A DNA stretch of 64,000 nucleotides, from the NCBI RefSeq assembly GCF_035222275.1, contig NC_085885.1, forward strand, positions 806,001-870,000, written 5' to 3'. Below the pieces are notes generated by a model, which was given only the letters and a program-made list of their open reading frames with translations, ran no database searches and was not told where the DNA came from. The position numbers and the translations under genes were made by a program. Positions 23,135 through 34,295 of this stretch are shown piece after piece (positions within the stretch are counted from its first letter, which is position 1; every line of letters begins with the position of its first letter). This DNA comes from Podospora bellae-mahoneyi (taxonomy: Eukaryota; Ascomycota; Sordariomycetes; Sordariales; Podosporaceae).

Positions 23135-25230
23135 TTAATCGTCAAACCCGCCAAACTCCTCCTCATCACTGTCCTCCTCTCCCACCACCATTTTTTTTTT
23201 CGTCATCACCCCACCCCCACTACCACCACCCTTCCCAAAAGCCCCAAACGTCTTCCCGTCCCCCCCCAACACCCTCTCCTTCCTCCTCTCCTCCGCCTCT
23301 TGCCTAGCCTTCTCCTCATTCTGTTTCCTCACAAGCTCAATCATATCCTCCAGCTTCATGTGCTCCTCCCTTTCCCGTTCCGTCATCTTGCTCGCCCTCT
23401 CCGCCTCTTTCCTCTTCCTCTTCTTTTCTCTCCTCGCCACCTTTAGCTCCTCCGCATCCTGCTTCTCACTCCAAGCCTCGTTCGTCTTCCTCTTTTGCCC
23501 CGCCCGCTCCCCATTTTCCTGTTGGCTAGCCACCCTAGCCGCCTTTTCCTTTTTCCATTTTTCCAGTTCTTCCAATCTCTTCTCTTCGCGGAGTTTGTCC
23601 TTGAACGGAATGGCTTCCACGTCTATGCCCAGGCCGAGGGAACGGTCAATGTTTTTGCCCTTGATCTCCGGCATCTTGGGGAGTTCGACCAGCCCGTAGC
23701 CGTGGGCTAGGTCCACCCAGTCCAGGTCAGAAATCCGAAAGATGGAAGAGGCTTGGTGTTCAATGTAGCTTCGCGCCCACGAAACAAACGCCCTCTGGGC
23801 GAGCTGGTACACTTCCCTGTCCGTGATGGCTTGTTTCCTTACTTTTGTCGAGATCTCCTTGGCTTTCTCTTCAGAAAGAACAATTTCGGGTCTTTCCAAC
23901 GGTGTGCATGGTGTTTGTCTCACTTCCAGCAGTTGGAGATAACCTTCCTCACGACCTGGTTGGAGCAACACCACCGCCAAACCGCGACGTCCGGCGCGAC
24001 CGGCACGGCCGCAGCGGTGGATGAACACCTTTGTGTCTGTCGGTGGGTCATGTTGGACTACCAAGTCGACTTGTGGAATGTCCAGACCGCGGGCGGCGAT
24101 GTCGGTGGTCAAGAGGATGGATGGGGAGGTCGAGTTGACGAAACGCTCGAAGTTCTTTTCGCGGACTTGGGGCTCGAGTTTGCCGTGGAGTGAGACAATG
24201 CTGAAGCCTTCTGGGAGAACGCCGTGGAGGACCTTGGCAAAGTATTTTACCGCGAAGCAGGTAGAGAAAAAGACGATGGATCGGGCCGGGCGGGGGTTGA
24301 GTTTTTCGAGGATCTGGCAGAGCGCCGGGATTTTTTGACTGGCGGGGGTGATGAGGTACGACATTTGGAGGGACATTGGGGTCTTGCGCTCTTGGATTTC
24401 GCCGCCGTCTTTGAGGTTTCGTACCCGAACGGTGATGCGGTGAGGGTATAGTAAGCCGACTGTGACGAGGCGCTCTACGGCGTCGCTGAGGGAGGCGCTG
24501 AACAAGCCTGTACGGCGCTGCTTGGGGAGATAGCCGAGGATGCGGTTGAGTTCTTGGGAGAAACCAAGGTCTAGTAAGCGGTCGGCTTCGTCCATGACGA
24601 GGACTTCAAAGGTGGAGGCGGGGGCCTTGACATAAGGGGAGGCGAGGAGCTCGGCGAGTCGGCCGGGTGTGCCGATGAGGAGGTTTGGTGATAACCTCAG
24701 GAATGCGCTCAGGTCTTCGGCCGCTTTTGTCGTTCCTCCCACTAGAAGCTGGGGGTAGACGACCGGTTCGGATGTGATGGTTCGCTTCTCGTCTCGGTCA
24801 TGTTGCAGCTGCTCGGCCGACTGAGGGTGGAACTTGATGAGGCTGACGCAAACGTTGTAGATCTGTTGCGCCAGCTCGCGGGTGGGCGCAATGATGATGC
24901 CTTGGACATGGTGCCTCTTGGCTGCTTCGTCTCCGCGCAAGAGTTTCTAGACACATTATGTCAAAACAGTGAATCAATGGTAATTGCGATGATAGGTTTC
25001 CGTACTTCGACCACTGGAATCAAATAAGCCAGCGTCTTGCCACTACCGGTGACAGCTTCCACGACGACATCCTTGTTCCCCCTGAAAAGATCGAGTGTCG
25101 ACTTCTGCACTGGCGTCGGCTGCTCAAAGCCAGACGTCTGAAGATAGTCGAGGATCCATGGAGGGAGACTCTGGTTCAGCGAATCCCAAGTCCTGGGGGT
25201 CTTTTTGGCGCGTGGTTGAACTGGCGCCAT
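23135..25230 (-). CDS. spb4: ATP-dependent RNA helicase Spb4 (60S ribosome biogenesis)
   Basis: Exons 25006-25230 and 23135-24946 encode 678 residues; the 59 nt intron (24947-25005) has a GTACGG donor and TAG acceptor and joins YLIPVVE to KLLRGDE. DEAD-box motifs are in order: Q motif (GFEQPTPVQ, about residues 34-42), motif I AVTGSGKT, Ia APTRELA, Ib TPGRL, II DEAD at about 194-197, III SAS, then the second RecA lobe with [12 protein letters not shown] and [11 protein letters not shown]. The region [13 protein letters not shown] and the C-terminal block [19 protein letters not shown] with [16 protein letters not shown] identify Spb4 rather than another DEAD-box protein. A long Lys/Glu-rich tail follows and ends in acidic DDSDEEE-like sequence. 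It acts in the nucleolus on late pre-60S rRNA remodelling. Sense-strand composition is C-rich in the helicase core and G-rich at the 3' end. Confidence 0.95.
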
Positions 25231-26390
25231 CTGAAGTCGGATTTGAATACAAAAGGACAGCCCCTCTATTCGTCTGCTTGTCGCGCAATTGACATGCCGC
25301 TTGAAGCCTCCAAAAAAAAATGTCGGGGATCAGTTCGATAGCAGAGGGCTTATCAGCTTATCGATAAGCCCAGCTGGACTTGGCAGACCGGGTCACCCTT
25401 GTGGTTCAGAGCACGGGCCATATGTGAGCACATGAGCAAAATGACATTGGGGGTTCTGGTTGATGATGTCGTCAGTGGTGGGCCAAGGCTGGCCGTGTTT
25501 CTTGATGTCGACGTGGCTTTAGTTTCTTTTAAATTGTGAAGCAATCAGCCCGGGAAATGGGCGAATTTGGAGGGACGGAGGACGGGACAGGTGACCCATG
25601 GTGGGATGCCATCTGAACTCATAAAAAAAATATCAGTTGTTGTGTGCATAATTACAGGCGGTAACGTCATTCCTTGCAGGCGGGACTGGCAGAATGTGGA
25701 GGGCCGCTGGAGCTGGCCGGGACTTGGATGTGAGGCACCGTTGAGCACACAAAAAACAGCTCTCCTCACAACAACTCCTTTTTAGGAATACGAAGTATCG
25801 AAACGGGGATTTATCCTGTCTCTTCTCAGAAACATCAAGCCAAAATTTGTCATCGACAACAAGAGGGTCAGAGAGTCACAGACACTGGCACTAATAGTGA
25901 GCGACATTGAACCCATCTTAAATCAAGTGTCACATGCAACGCTGAGGCCTCAAAGCACCCCGGTCAGCCCGCTGTCCGCTGTGTCTTCCCTCCCGCACCA
26001 GCCGAAATTTCTTCGCTCTTCCTCCCAGCACCGCGCTCCAAGCCCGCCGCACCGCACTGCCCAACGGGAAACGGGATCCAAGAACGCACCGATTCGACTC
26101 TCCCCCTGGACCGCCGGGATTCGACCCTTTCGCACCAGCCATGCGGCGGAGTACTCACACTCCACCGCATCAACCCAAACACCACACTGGATTCCACAGA
26201 AAAAGTTCAAGCCTTCTTTCGATACCACCAGGCCGTCTTTAATGCCCTAGCCCCCGCCCCTATCTCGCCCAACGACCCGAGAAAAGACTGCTTCCTTCCC
26301 ACCTCCCTCTGGCCGCTGCAGCTCTCCTGTCTCCCACGCATCGTCAAAGGTTGTGTCGCACTGCCAGCCCTACCACCATTTCCCTACGAT
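25231..26390. other. Divergent intergenic region, 1.16 kb
   Basis: It is the shared upstream region of the helicase (-) and DGK1-like (+) genes. A short palindromic stretch GCTTATCAGCTTATCGATAAGC-like is near 25348-25369. Open frames on both strands at 25.9-26.25 kb are mutual shadows with no recognisable product. No RNA gene was seen. Confidence 0.45.
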
Positions 26391-27602
26391 ATGTCTGGCC
26401 GAACAAAGCAAGCCATCCCATCTACCCCGCGCGTCATATCGCCGAGTCCGACGCCGTCAGAGCAGGATGGAACCGACCAGGATGGATACAGCGGGCCGAT
26501 GACTCGGTCGGCGGCGAGGAGGAGGCTGGCGACGCCACTACCAGTAGAGGAGGATATCGAGGAGGACGAGAGCCCAGAACTCTCAAGGGCCCGGACGCGA
26601 AGCCGCAGCCCGATGGACACGCGAAAGGTGGCCCAACTAAGCCCAAGGAAAACTTCAAGGATGGCATCCAGCGCTCTTAAGCCGATCGCGGCGACGGCGG
26701 CGACGACGACAGCCATCGCAACGCCCAACGGGAGCACGGGCGAAAAAGCACCAGAAATAAACGGGCACCTCTCCCCGCCCACACCATCACTTTATTATGG
26801 ATGGAGCTGGCGGGACTTTAGCCGAAGTCCCAGCCCACTCGGTCTGATTCCCATCCACAGGCACTGGCGGACGTTTGTGCACAAGCACGAGGTACCCCGG
26901 AAGGCCCTGCACGTATCCATCGGCTTCTTCGTCGTATGGCTCTACCTCTCGGGGACACAAACTTATTCTGTGTGCCCCTACCTCATGGGTGCCTTGATAC
27001 CCATCGCCGCCGTGGATGTGGTGCGCCATCACTACCAGCCATTCAACCGGTTTTACGTCAAGGTCCTGGGCGCCCTGATGCGCGAGAGCGAGTTTTCCGG
27101 TTACAACGGTGTTATCTTCTACCTCTTGGGTGCGTGGACGGCCCTGTACTTTTTTCCCAAGGATGTCGGAGTTATGGCCACGCTGCTGCTGAGCTGGTGT
27201 GATACGGCCGCAAGCACCTTTGGCAGGCTGTATGGGCGGTATACCCCCCGTCTCCGCCGCGGCAAGTCCCTTGCTGGCTCTTCGGCTGCGTTCCTTGTCG
27301 GCGTCGGGACGGCTGTGTACTTTTGGGGGTGGCTCGCCCCGACCAAGGGACCCTTCCCGGGAGATGAGAACTTTATGTTTACGGGAACTCTCCGTCTCCC
27401 TCAACTCTTGGCGGATGCTGTGGGCCTGGCCCCGGCGAAGGCGACTATTTCTGGAGGGCTTGCGCTTGGTGTCATGAGTCTGTGGTCTGGGTTTGTGGCT
27501 GCGGCTAGCGAGGTGGTTGACCTCTTTGGCTGGGACGATAATCTGACCATCCCGGTTCTCAGCGGTCTCGGAATTTGGGGGTTTCTCAAGGTGTTTGGTT
27601 AA
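26391..27602 (+). CDS. dgk1: CTP-dependent diacylglycerol kinase (Dgk1 type)
   Basis: An intronless 403-residue protein. Residues 1 to about 130 are polar and Ser/Pro/Arg-rich, probably disordered. The rest resembles the CTP transferase-like integral membrane family of yeast Dgk1 (Hsd1): EVPRKALHVSIGFFVVWLYL, then PYLMGALIPIAAVDVVRHH, SEFSGYNGVIFYLLGAW, the DTAASTFGRLYG motif, and SLAGSSAAFLVGVGTA. Several hydrophobic helices are visible. Dgk1 phosphorylates diacylglycerol with CTP to make phosphatidate in the ER and nuclear membrane, opposing the Pah1 phosphatase. Relatives with the same fold are dolichol kinase and phosphatidate cytidylyltransferase; the short size and the R(K)ALHxxxGF and DTAAS-FGR motifs favour Dgk1. 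No canonical ATP-kinase motif is expected or seen. Confidence 0.87.
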   Translation: MSGRTKQAIPSTPRVISPSPTPSEQDGTDQDGYSGPMTRSAARRRLATPLPVEEDIEEDESPELSRARTRSRSPMDTRKVAQLSPRKTSRMASSALKPIAATAATTTAIATPNGSTGEKAPEINGHLSPPTPSLYYGWSWRDFSRSPSPLGLIPIHRHWRTFVHKHEVPRKALHVSIGFFVVWLYLSGTQTYSVCPYLMGALIPIAAVDVVRHHYQPFNRFYVKVLGALMRESEFSGYNGVIFYLLGAWTALYFFPKDVGVMATLLLSWCDTAASTFGRLYGRYTPRLRRGKSLAGSSAAFLVGVGTAVYFWGWLAPTKGPFPGDENFMFTGTLRLPQLLADAVGLAPAKATISGGLALGVMSLWSGFVAAASEVVDLFGWDDNLTIPVLSGLGIWGFLKVFG

Positions 27603-30600
27603 AGCGAGGCGTGGTTGTCAGGGTTTCAACACGAGAAGACGACAGAAAAAAGAAATCTGGCCGGCGGCGGCAGCGAATGCGGCCCGGGCGGATGTGTATG
27701 TTTATTAAATTGCATGGACGGCGTTGCTTGGGGTTGGGTGGTTTATTGACCCCAAAGGATACCTACGTAGACGTCACCTCGAATCTCTTATCTCATTCAA
27801 CATACATATTTCTCTACCTACTACCTATGGATCCCATCGGAACATTCGAATATCGAAAAGTGTACACTCGCTCTATGGCACAGCTATTCAGGCCCTACAT
27901 CAACCCCGCGGTGGGGAAGCACTTATGATGCCATGATATATGCTTTGGAATGAGGGGGCATTTGGAGAAGGTGCATGGGTTTTGTTGGCTCTGCAGCTGC
28001 CACGCAGTTTGACTGTATGTCTTGCATCGGCTTACACGCGGGGATCATGTTCAGAGAAGGGGGCCCTCCGTCCGTCTCTCTCCTCTTCGTGTTGCGCCTT
28101 TCAATAATCTCCAGAGGCTGTCACGGCAGGTGGTTTGTCCCACGAACAGTTCCTTCGATTGCATCAACCACTTTTGATGATTCGCTCATCCTTCTCTGAC
28201 AAAAGCCCTAGCCGCATGCTCGACACGAACACCTGGTTGCGCCAAGCCTTTTTTTTTCTCCATGCATATACAAGGTACTCTGAAGATATGACTCCCGAAC
28301 GAACGAACGAGCCACCTCTTGGACTTCCATGTCATGTCTATCGGCTGCTGAAAAGAGGGGACTGACTGATGGAAGGGAATCCGACTGTGGCTGCCATGGT
28401 TTTCCATCTGTCCTATGAAATCGTGCCCAGTCATCAAGGGCTCGGCCCCGGCGCAACGCACGTCTGCGTTTGACTGCATGCCGGTCTAGTTTCCTACTCT
28501 GAGAGTTACATTCTCTCCGCTAAATCCCACTGGATTTTCTCGAACAATTCCCAGTGGATCGAGAAGACCATTGAAGTGGTGCGGCACCACACCCACGGCC
28601 GGACGTGCGGCAGGACGTCTCCTCCCTTGATGCGTTGTCCCCCTTCCTCAGCATAAACATGCTGCTACTGCTGCTGTCTTTCCCGAGCTCCTGCATCTAG
28701 GATTGGCGTTACATTCGAAACTGTTGAAGAATACGTCCGGCCTCGTTCCTCTTTACCGATCCTCAAAGCCAACGCTTACACAGCCTGGCTGTTGACTGGC
28801 TCATTCTGACTCAATACTTGGCAATATCTCCCGTGCATTTGGTGGTTCTGCCTGGCCGTTTTTCTATCTGGAGGAGATGGAGAAAAACGCCAACTGGCTA
28901 GCCTCGAGACGTCCAGTCAGACCTGCAGGAACAGCACTCGTTATTAGCTCACCAACCATCCATCCCATCCACAGCGGGCCCAGGCTGGCGGGTTCTCTCG
29001 CTCTCACCCTCTCGTCAGTGGTTGAAGCTCTGTCCCACAAGAATTCGGCCATTGGGTCGGCTCGAAGAAGAAGAAACAGCCGGCTAGCCGGTATTTGTCT
29101 CGCATGGAGAGGAAGTCATGCCCCTCCTTTCCGGCCTTCTACCCGGCAGCTGCTATATGCCGTTATCCTAGGTGCTTCTTGGACAAACCAGGGGTGTGGC
29201 GGTCTAGGGCATTTGCGAGCGACTTGGCCTGTCGGGTGGGATGATGTCTGGATAACAACAGCTGCTGACTTGCTACCGAGCCGGGGCTTTGAGGTAGCGA
29301 GTGGCCACTTGCCTGATCCATCAGTCGGGTCCTTCATCCGGCCACTCACTCCTCTGGGTGTCCTATACTCCAATTTTCTATTTTGATGTCCAACACCTGC
29401 CATCAGAGACACGGTACGGCTCACCGCTTTCCCTCCTGCCAGTCGGGATATGCACATATTCGAGACCCTTCAACTCTGAGAAGAGCAGCAAGCAAGTCTC
29501 GGGAACTCGTCACTTTCAATATCAATGGCAGCTGCAAAAGGAACGACATCACATCACTGCCGTACCTGGGTTGCGTACAACGGAGCACCGAAAACCGGAA
29601 AGGCAAGGAAAAAATTAGACAGCGGGTGCCTGTGCCTGGGGTTTATTCCAAAACCTTCCTTCGGTAAAGCGGATCCCGGGAGGCACGACATATGCTCGGC
29701 CCATATATGGTGTAGACTATCATAAGGTGGATAAAAAGAAAAGAAAGAAACAGAGCCTTGCAGCAGAAGGCGGATGGGAACACGGAAAGTCAAGGTTATG
29801 CCAGGGCTTATTAACCTGCATTTCTAGACGCAGGCTGTGGGGGTGGGCAAAAAAAAACAAAAAAAAAAGGAGTATTCTGCCATGCCATTCTGGATTCATG
29901 GCTGACTGCCACGGGGGGGACCAGTCCAGAGGCGGCACCTCCACCTTTGCAGGTCGAGTAACCACTCAATCCGCCGACTTTCACCGAGACAGCAGAGGGA
30001 TTTACCTTTTCAGCCTTGGACCAATGGCGTTATTCCACCTTTTTCCTTCTTTGGTATCCTCGATGTCAGGAAAGATGCCCTCCAGCTTTGCAAGGGGCCG
30101 GAGACAACTTAGACAGTCGCGCACAGGCCAAGTCCAACATACGGTGTAAGAGGATGCAGGCCACTCTGCAGCAGGCATTCGTCTTGTTCTTTTTTGTCTT
30201 CTGGGATTTGGACAACACATTGCCCGACTTGATGCATCACTGCCTAACCCGACTTTGCAACATTTGTTTGACGTCCGCTTCTTTATCCCCCTCTTCGACT
30301 TGTCCGAGCCAACGAAACGGTGGGCTATCAGCCTAGGTATCTTTGAGCAACCTTCGCCGCTTTTAACTTGATTCCTGCCTGGTTCGTGGATCCAAACGGT
30401 GCATATACCTCCACACATGCCTCCACTTCACTCCTTCGCCATCTTCCGGTCCGCCGCTTCCTGGTTCGTGCATATTGTCTCCTGTTCCCATCAGCCAGCC
30501 TATCTGCAGCTACCGTTTCGTCTGCCTGTCTGTCTCTGCCGGTCTGGTAGTGTCTGATGACACATACATCGTTGTCGTCTAGACCATCGTCACTTTTCTG

Positions 30601-31441
30601 ACCTCCACTTGCGGCGAAACTAACCTCTCACAGGTGTTTCCCATCCCCCCCCCCAATCTTTCTATCTCCTACACCCCATCCCTGTCCCGTCATCTGCAGA
30701 AGAGAGGATCTTGTCCCGAGCAGGGAATCAGTCTATGCCAACCATGTTGCTGTTTCTTGCCTCTCTCTCTCTCAGCCGGGACTAGTCGTCGTCTACATGG
30801 CTATGTACACCCCCCTCCATCAGCCGGTTTTCTTTCGAGATGGAGTTTATCCTCCCTTGCAACCTTGAAGCCTCTATCTCCTTCGCCTCCTCCTTCCCAC
30901 ACACAACACACAATTGCCCTCCCCGGAGCCATTGGGCTTACAACCGGAGTGCCGGCTCCCCCGTTGTAGCCAATACAAACGGGTGATAGTCCCACCTCTC
31001 GGCATATGCGAGTTGCTTTCACTCGGTCCTTTTTCTTTCTGTGATCACATTGAAACTTTCCTATAGGTCCCTCTGGCGTTTTGTGGCTTTCCGTTCTTCC
31101 TCCAGGGATCACTCATCCATTGATACGGCCCTGTTGGTCAGTGGTTGATATCAAGGGTGTGTGAGAAGGAGGGGGGTGAGGTTTACGTTTTTTTTCTTGA
31201 TCAATACCGATAATTGAACGTCGTCACCATACTTATTTCTCATCACATACCTACTTGCCTGGTTTGTTCTGGCCAAGTGAGTTAGTGTGTAGGCTTTTGG
31301 TTCAACGAATAGGAGTTGCCCTCCTCGGGGATGGATAGAGTCCGTCCTTATCCATGTCCCCCTCTCTCTCCCCCTCGTGATGAAATCGGCATGCTATCGG
31401 CCGACTGGATGAGAAAGGGGAGGGGAGGAAGGGGGAAAATG

Positions 31442-31448
31442 TATAAAA
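31442..31448 (+). promoter_or_regulatory. TATA box ahead of the KxDL gene
   Basis: TATAAAA in a GC-mixed context, about 440 bp upstream of the ATG at 31891. CA- and CT-rich sequence typical of fungal leaders follows. Its use as a core promoter is inferred from position and sequence only. Confidence 0.5.
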
Positions 31449-31574
31449 GGGGGGAGATGGCGGATATGGGAGAGATTTCTTTTCTTTCTCTTTTCTTTCT
31501 TCCATTCTTTACAACGAGAACAAGTTGAGTTGGGCTTGATACCTACCATACTGCGCTACAGCTCTGTCTGCTTG

Positions 31575-31745
31575 CTTTCACACACACACACACACGCACA
31601 CACACCATTACTTTACTACACTTTACCCAAGAGGAGAAACTTTCACAAGTGACACCTTACTCTTGGTCTTGTCCATCCAACCCATTCTATCTATTCACAA
31701 CCCTTTCCGCCACACACACACACACACATACACACACATACACAA
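31575..31745. repeat. CA-rich simple repeats in the leader region
   Basis: Two short (CA)n stretches, near 31580-31606 and 31711-31745, with minor GC/TA interruptions. They lie between the TATA box and the start codon of the KxDL gene, probably inside its 5' UTR. Confidence 0.8.
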
Positions 31746-31890
31746 ACATTTCACCCTAGTTACCTTGGGCAGAAAGTTTATTTATTTTTCCCCAAACCCA
31801 ACGGTTACACATTTTTTACCCTTTTTTTATTCTCCCCACCACCGCCACCACTACAATCTTCCCATCATCACCAAACTTTGCCATATCAAA

Positions 31891-32509
31891 ATGTCCCACT
31901 ATTCAACCCCTTACTACCCCACCACAACCTCCATCCCCATCCCGCCCACCAAGTCAGCCTACCAATCTCCCTACTCTCCATACTACCCACCCGCCGAGGA
32001 GACAGGGACGTACTCCGTCTCGCCCCCTGAGCTCACAGATGATGGGCACAGTTTGGTGAGCACTGGTGGTGGTAGCTACTCTGTCGGTCCGTCGGGGTCG
32101 GTCTCCTCGGGGTCAGACTACTACTATGGTGGTGGGTCTGGAGTTGGGGGGGATGTTGCGGCGGGAAATGTGGCGAATGTGGATTTGAACGAGTACATGG
32201 CTGAGAGGTTCAGCGGGGGGGTGATGGATTCGGTCGGGGGGGTGATGGATGGATGTACTGTGAGGCAGGCAAAGGCGTGAGTTTTTCCCTTTTAATTTTG
32301 GAGAGAGGAAGAGAAAAGCTGACAGAGTTAAAACAGTTCTGGTCATTTGAACGCCAAACACAGGGAACTGCTCGAGTTGCAGGCCAAAGCGCAGGCGAGG
32401 CTGGCAAAGACGAGGGCGAGGTTCGCGCAGGGGATGGAGGATGCGAGGGAGGTGAGGGAGGATTTGGAGTGGACTCAGAGGAAGGTTGCGTGAGTTTTTT
32501 GCCCCCCCT

Positions 32510-32544
<35 letters not shown>

Positions 32545-32784
32545 TTTTTCTCTCCTTCAGCATTTCAAGCATGGGAATTTTTGGCTATCTGGCTTTGAAC
32601 CCCTAAAAACCGCGAGATCTCAAATTTGGCGGACGAGTAGCAGGAGGCAAATCTGGGGACTGGCTGTTTTCTGAGAGAACAGGGTCTAATAATGGAGAAT
32701 AGGTCGCTCAAGACAAAAGCGTCAAAGAAGCACACAAAAGAGTACACCAAAGCTCGCGCTCGGTACCCAAGCCCAGATTACTGA
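31891..32784 (+). CDS. KXD1: KxDL-domain protein (BLOC-1/BORC subunit KXD1-like)
   Basis: Three exons (31891-32276, 32364-32489, 32703-32784) give 197 residues. Residues 1-100 are Tyr/Pro/Ser/Gly-rich and probably disordered. The C-terminal half is a helical KxDL-type domain: VRQAKAELLELQAKAQARLAKT, then EDAREVREDLEWTQRKVASLKTKASKKH, with RxDL in place of KxDL, ending YPSPDY. Both introns have GTGAGT donors, and splicing restores A-ELLELQ and VA-SLKTK. KXD1 is a subunit of the yeast BLOC-1 complex on endosomes (Rab5/Ypt51 regulation) and, in animals, of BORC. Intron 2 (213 nt) is long for this genome and contains a run of 32 T. The assignment rests on the helical domain; the N-terminal half is not diagnostic. 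Confidence 0.72.
32512..32543. repeat. Poly(T) tract of 32 nt inside an intron
   Basis: An uninterrupted run of 32 T just after a C-rich stretch, in intron 2 of the KXD1-like gene, starting 22 nt downstream of the donor and about 160 nt upstream of the acceptor. It is far from the 3' splice site, so it is not the normal polypyrimidine tract. Confidence 0.95.
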
Positions 32785-34295
32785 ACCCTCCCCTTGATTT
32801 TTTTTTTTTTTTCCATTTTCTCAACCTTGTCCAAAAAATTTGTCTTGTTCGTTGTTTTTCATTTTGGTGGGTACAGCAATTTCGATGGGATATCCAAATT
32901 TTATTTTTTTCACAGGTGAGGGCAGAAGGCTGGAGGAAAATCACAGCCTTGGGGAAGGAGTGAGGTTGATAATGGCAAGGCTCGCGGCAACACACACTCC
33001 ACTGATCTCTGTTTTGTAAAAGCAGCGAGTGGAGGTTATAGGGCTGGGATTGACAGGGGGGGCGTGTGGTGTGTGGATGATTCTGCATTTTTGTTGCATA
33101 TGTGCGGATGGGGATGGCGGGCGTTTTTTTTTTTTTTTTTCTTTCGTTTTTTTTGGGGGGGGGTTGAGTTTGGTTTCACGCCCCCTCCATCACGCCGCCG
33201 CTACGGGCCGCGCCCACCCACCATTCTTTTTCCCCTGGAATTTCCCGACTGGGAGGTAGTGGGGGTGGTGATTGGCGGGGGGAGAAATATGGGCTGTGGA
33301 TGTTGACAGGGGAGATCTCACTGGGATTGGGGATGGCAAGAGAGTTCGGAGTGGGAAGAATTGATGGGTTTGCTGCTCACACCCCCCTCCTCTAGAGTAC
33401 TGCATGTCAGAGCGGCATGGCGGGAGCAGGCGGATGTGCTGTGCTGTGCTGTGCCCAGAGGGAGGTGTGGATGAGATCAGGCGTGAGGACCAGGGGGTAC
33501 TGTTCGTTGGACCCGGCAGATGGGTGCTCCGTGCCTTGCTTCTGGGAGTGGCCGGGCAGGTTTTTCCACGTGGACTGGGGGCTCAGCTGAGGAGACTGGT
33601 GGGGAGAGATAGTCATGGGCCTTCTCCGTTTTACCGTTTTAGGGCAGCGTTTATAAGACGGGGTGATGATGGAGGTGACGGCAGCTGAACTTGTCTGTGG
33701 GTCGAAAACAAGGTCTGTGAGTAACGAGAGTTTTTTCCATGTAGTTTCTTTTCTAGCTGGTTAGGCCGTAATGATACCTTTCGTTTTTGGTTACCCGTGA
33801 AATCTCGTGACTGGTGGTCAGGTGAAGGTTGCCTAGGGTTGATGAACATATGTCCTGATTTCTGTCTCGCCCAGCTCTGTCATGTAGACACTAGCACTTG
33901 TTTTGTTTCGAACTGGGTCGAGCATCTTACTAAGGTCATGGCTTGGTGCCCAACCAGATATGTAGCGCTTGGGCAGGTGGAAGCATGCAGTTTTGGACAG
34001 ACATGCCTCAGACACCAAGGGGAAAGCATCACGTGATGCCACTGGCTATCTTTTGGGTGACAATGTGTTGAAGAGCAAAGAATTAAATGTGGTCTGGTAT
34101 GTACTATCAAATTGTAGTGTTACAGACTCGGTCGTCAATCATTGCGTTATAAACTTTTCCCACGCCAGAAGATAAAGATGCTTGAAACAGAATAGACGCT
34201 GCGTTTCAGGTGGCAGCAGCGAGGAACACCTCAGCTTTGGCTTCCGCCACTGCCTCTGGCGCTTTTGGTTCGGGACCAATCTGTGTTGTCTCCGG
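32785..34295. other. Convergent intergenic region, 1.5 kb
   Basis: It separates the stops of the KXD1-like gene (+) and the RGG-box gene (-). Poly-T runs at 32799-32812 and 33126-33140 and a G-rich stretch at 33158-33170 are present. No coding gene was identified. Confidence 0.5.

Larger units (their letters stand above)
27603..31890. other. Large intergenic/upstream region (4.3 kb) of the KxDL gene
   Basis: After the DGK1-like stop there is 4.3 kb without a supported gene. GC content is ordinary. The last 700 bp are pyrimidine- and CA-rich with a TATA box at 31442-31448, so the downstream leader is about 400 nt. Open frames (for example 28877-29386) lack domains. A non-coding transcript or distant regulatory sites are possible but not shown. 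Confidence 0.5.

Noticed and set aside
28877-29386. 169-codon plus-strand open frame
   Set aside because: No domain or conservation cue, and overlapping open frames occur on the other strand.
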